This document shows positions 61,720-64,000 of a DNA stretch of 64,000 bases, piece by piece. The notes under the pieces were generated by a model. That model was not told the origin of the DNA, ran no database searches, and saw only the letters and a program-made list of their open reading frames with translations. Both the position numbers and the translations under genes were made by a program. The DNA is from Streptomyces sp. CC208A (GTDB lineage: Bacteria; Actinomycetota; Actinomycetes; Streptomycetales; Streptomycetaceae), in NCBI RefSeq assembly GCF_030010625.1, contig NZ_JASCXN010000004.1, positions 62,001 to 126,000 of the forward strand, read 5' to 3'. Each line of letters opens with the position of its first letter. Positions within the stretch are counted from its first letter, which is position 1.

Positions 61720-63048
61720 GTGTCCACAGCAGACAGACCGCACGCCATGTCCGAAGCCGACAGAGCGCCCACGGTGGAGGAACCGCGGCTGGCCACCCGA
61801 GACAGGACACGCCGCCGCCCGCGATTACCGCTCCGCGTCACCGTCGCGCTTCCGCTCGCCCTGACCGGGCTGTTCGCCCTGCTCGTCACGGGCAACACAC
61901 TGCGCCCGTTCGACCGCATCACCACGATCGAGGCCAGGATGGGCTCCAAGTCCGACTTCTTCAAAGATCCCGAAGTGCAGCGGCTGTTGCTCGAACACGG
62001 CATACGCGTCGACATCCACCGGCTCGGTTCCCGGGCCAACGCCACGATCTCCATGCAGGGCATGGACGTGGTCTTCCCGTCCGGCCAGCCCGCGGCCAAG
62101 CTGGTCCTGAACCGGATGGACCACTCGGTGCGGTCCGTGCGCCCCTTCGCCACACCGCTGGTGCTCGGCACGTTCCGGGACTATGCCGAGACCCTTCGGA
62201 GAATGGACGTGGCGATCCCCCAGCCGGTGGAGGGCGACACCGAGACGCTCTACTACGACCTCGACATGCGGAAGTTCATGGACCTGCTCGACGGCCTGGA
62301 CGACGGCCGTGAGACCGCCGACCAGGACAGGGACGGGACACCTGAACGCGCGGACACCTGGAACGGCATCGGCTTCGACAGGGACGGCCTGCGCAGCAAC
62401 AGCGGCCGGGTCCTGGTCCGCACCTCCGACGTCTGCGACTCCAACTCGGCGGGCACCTACCTGAGCATCCTCGCCTTCGTGGCGAACGGCGACAGCACAC
62501 CGGGCGCGGGCGCGGCCGACGCGGCCACGGCACGGAAGGAGGCCGACGAGGTCGCCCGGAGGATCAAACCCCTCATCGACCTCCAGGGCATGTGGGCCGA
62601 CGAGCAGGCCGACGGCTACTTCTCCGACCTCGGCGAGAGCATCGCGCCCATCTCCGTGATCTACGAGCACCAGTACCTGGCCCACCAGATCGAGCACGCG
62701 CGGACCCACGGCGGACAGGACTCCCGCCGCGTCCTGCTCTACCCCAGCCCCTACGCCCTCACCGAGCCGCAGCTCATCTCCCTCAACGACAAGGGCGACC
62801 GGCTGGTCCGCATCATCCAGGACGACCCCGCCCTGCGTCAGCGCGCGCTCGAACTCGGCTTCCGGGTCCGCTTCTCCGGCAAGGACGGCACCAGCGAGCA
62901 GCTCAACACGTACCTGCGCGGACACGGGATCCAGGTGCCGAGACAGAACCGCGACCAGAGCAAGGTGTACGAACCGGACCTGGACGTCCTGGAGGAGATC
63001 ATCGACTCCGTGGGCTCCTGCCCGCCGCCCGTGCAGGACACCCCATGA
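61720..63048 (+). CDS. Membrane-anchored extracytoplasmic protein, solute-binding-like
   Basis: A 442-residue protein. A basic N-terminus leads to one membrane helix (VTVALPLALTGLFALLVTGN, about residues 42-61), and the rest lies outside. It begins EARMGSKSDFFKDPEVQRLLLEHGIRVDIHRLGSRANATISMQGMDVVFPSGQPAAK, which resembles a type-2 periplasmic binding fold. It carries an EF-hand-like loop (D-Q-D-R-D-G) and one Cys pair candidate (SDVCDSN, GSCPPP). GTG at 61720 follows GGAGAG. Its stop overlaps the ATG of the next gene (ATGA). I do not recognise a named family; the pairing suggests a two-protein surface complex. Confidence 0.75.
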   Translation: MSTADRPHAMSEADRAPTVEEPRLATRDRTRRRPRLPLRVTVALPLALTGLFALLVTGNTLRPFDRITTIEARMGSKSDFFKDPEVQRLLLEHGIRVDIHRLGSRANATISMQGMDVVFPSGQPAAKLVLNRMDHSVRSVRPFATPLVLGTFRDYAETLRRMDVAIPQPVEGDTETLYYDLDMRKFMDLLDGLDDGRETADQDRDGTPERADTWNGIGFDRDGLRSNSGRVLVRTSDVCDSNSAGTYLSILAFVANGDSTPGAGAADAATARKEADEVARRIKPLIDLQGMWADEQADGYFSDLGESIAPISVIYEHQYLAHQIEHARTHGGQDSRRVLLYPSPYALTEPQLISLNDKGDRLVRIIQDDPALRQRALELGFRVRFSGKDGTSEQLNTYLRGHGIQVPRQNRDQSKVYEPDLDVLEEIIDSVGSCPPPVQDTP

Positions 63049-64000
63049 GGCGGTACGCACGCGCCCTCGCCGCCTGTCTCACGCTGGCCCTGCTCGCCGC
63101 CCTCACCTCCTCCTGCACCCGGGGCGGAGGGCACATCACCCTGCGGGTCCTCGCCAGCCCCGAACTCGCCGATCTGGAACCGCTGCTGGACGAGCTGAAG
63201 GACGACACCGGCGTCGAGCTGGCCATGGAGTACCGGGCCACAGCCGATCTGGCCGACGCCAGGAGCTCGTCGTACGATCTCGCCTGGCCCGTGTCCGACC
63301 GCTCGCTCCTGCTCCGGCTGCGGGAGGCGGGCGAGCGGAACTCCCGGCCCGAGTCGGTCTCCGTCATGCGCTCGCCGGTGGTGGTCGGGCTCACCCCCGA
63401 GGCCGCCGGCACCCTGCGGGCTTCGGTGCCCGGCGGCCGGCTGTCGTGGGCGGACATCGCGGACGCGGCCGCCGACGGCGGCCTGCGGTTCGGGATGGCC
63501 GACCCGCGCAGCAGCGACACCGGGCGCGCGGCCCTCGTCGGCGTCGCCACCGCGGCCGCCGGAACCGGCAGCGCGCTGCGCGAACGGGACGTCTCCTGCG
63601 ACCGCCTGCGCGGCTTCCGCTCGGGCCAGACCCTCACCGGCGCCAGCTCACGCGAGCTCATCGCGCGCTATGTGCGGGACCAGGGCCGCGCCGACGCGCT
63701 GATCGCCCACGAGTCGGAACTGCTCTCCCTGAACGCCACGGACGAGCTGCGCGAACCGCTGGAGATCGTCCACCCCGAGGACGGCATGGTGCTCTCCGAC
63801 TTCCCACTGCTCCTGCTGAACCCCGGGGAGCGGACCGCGTACCGGAAAGTGGCAGCCTGGCTGCTGCGGGCGGACACGCAGCAGAAACTGATGCGGCACA
63901 CCTGGCGACGCCCGGTCAACCAGGACGTACGCCTCGCCGAACCCCTGCGGACGGAGGTCGGCAACGCCCTGTCGTTCCCCGACCGGCTGTCCATCGTGGA
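63045..64000 (+). CDS. Lipoprotein with solute-binding-like domain, possibly fused to VWA (cut by window end)
   Basis: The first 318 codons are present. The signal peptide ends in a lipobox (ALLAALTSSC), so the mature protein is lipid-anchored. The following domain (ITLRVLASPELADLEPLLDELKDDTGVELAMEYRATADLADARSSSYDLAWPVSDRSLLLRL, then LRFGMADPRSSDTGRAALVGVATAAAG) has the pattern of an ABC-type type-2 binding protein. From memory, Streptomyces proteins with this start often continue into a von Willebrand A domain, which would lie beyond the window; this cannot be seen. ATG at 63045 overlaps the upstream stop. Confidence 0.75.
   Translation, partial: MRRYARALAACLTLALLAALTSSCTRGGGHITLRVLASPELADLEPLLDELKDDTGVELAMEYRATADLADARSSSYDLAWPVSDRSLLLRLREAGERNSRPESVSVMRSPVVVGLTPEAAGTLRASVPGGRLSWADIADAAADGGLRFGMADPRSSDTGRAALVGVATAAAGTGSALRERDVSCDRLRGFRSGQTLTGASSRELIARYVRDQGRADALIAHESELLSLNATDELREPLEIVHPEDGMVLSDFPLLLLNPGERTAYRKVAAWLLRADTQQKLMRHTWRRPVNQDVRLAEPLRTEVGNALSFPDRLSIV

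Overview
The window is chromosomal DNA from a high-GC actinomycete, almost certainly a Streptomyces. GC content is very high, and GTG/TTG starts and ATGA/GTGA stop-start overlaps are frequent. The housekeeping gene order (mfd, tRNA-Gln, glmU, prs, rplY, pth, ppc, desaturase-tetR, galTEK, ABC-F, ispE, rsmA, rpfB, tatD, rsmI, pmt) matches, from memory, the conserved Streptomyces core arm around SCO3109-SCO3154 of S. coelicolor. Accessory loci sit between these core blocks. No rRNA, CRISPR array, phage or large biosynthetic cluster is visible.

Left part (1-15 kb): the 5' part of mfd; an orphan Phd/YefM-type antitoxin; a macrolide/lipoprotein-type ABC exporter pair; a DHA2 MFS exporter; a SnoaL-like gene with a near-perfect SoxR-type box; a degenerate tRNA-like sequence; an XRE/DUF397/RsbW-like regulatory trio; a large secreted FG-GAP/VCBS protein; and an MmyB-type regulator overlapping a VOC protein.

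Middle-left (15-23.4 kb): a FilP/DivIVA-like coiled-coil gene, then a four-gene island. The island holds a deaminase-like/SUKH-4 fusion, a WHH-nuclease/SUKH fusion, a YwqJ-type deaminase and a SUKH-3 protein. It is followed by a convergent orphan histidine kinase and an HTH protein whose stop lies 6 nt before tRNA-Gln. The island is the strongest candidate here for a poorly described system: toxin-type catalytic domains and immunity-type domains without any export module.

Middle (23.4-38.6 kb): core metabolism and translation. glmU makes UDP-GlcNAc for the cell wall, prs makes PRPP, rplY is a ribosomal protein, pth recycles peptidyl-tRNA and ppc is anaplerotic. These are followed by a sortase-anchored (LAETG) surface protein, a desaturase-TetR pair with a clear operator, two tandem secreted FG-GAP paralogues that share a leader, and a trans-aconitate methyltransferase divergent from a MarR gene.

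Right part (38.6-64 kb): two LuxR-type response regulators (one with a degenerate receiver); an IS607-family element whose resolvase carries Ala at the catalytic Ser position while TnpB looks intact; the translationally coupled galT-galE-galK operon; tandem PQQ-propeller membrane proteins; a Uup-like ABC-F ATPase; a Uma2 protein; a secreted propeller; and the rsmI / tatD-rpfB-rsmA-ispE cell-wall and rRNA-modification block. Next come pmt (protein O-mannosylation) and, at the edge, a coupled pair of extracytoplasmic binding proteins, the second cut by the window end.

Genes were assigned from translated sequence, motifs, ribosome-binding sites and overlaps only; no database search was possible. 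Family names rest on recognised motifs and on memory of the families.
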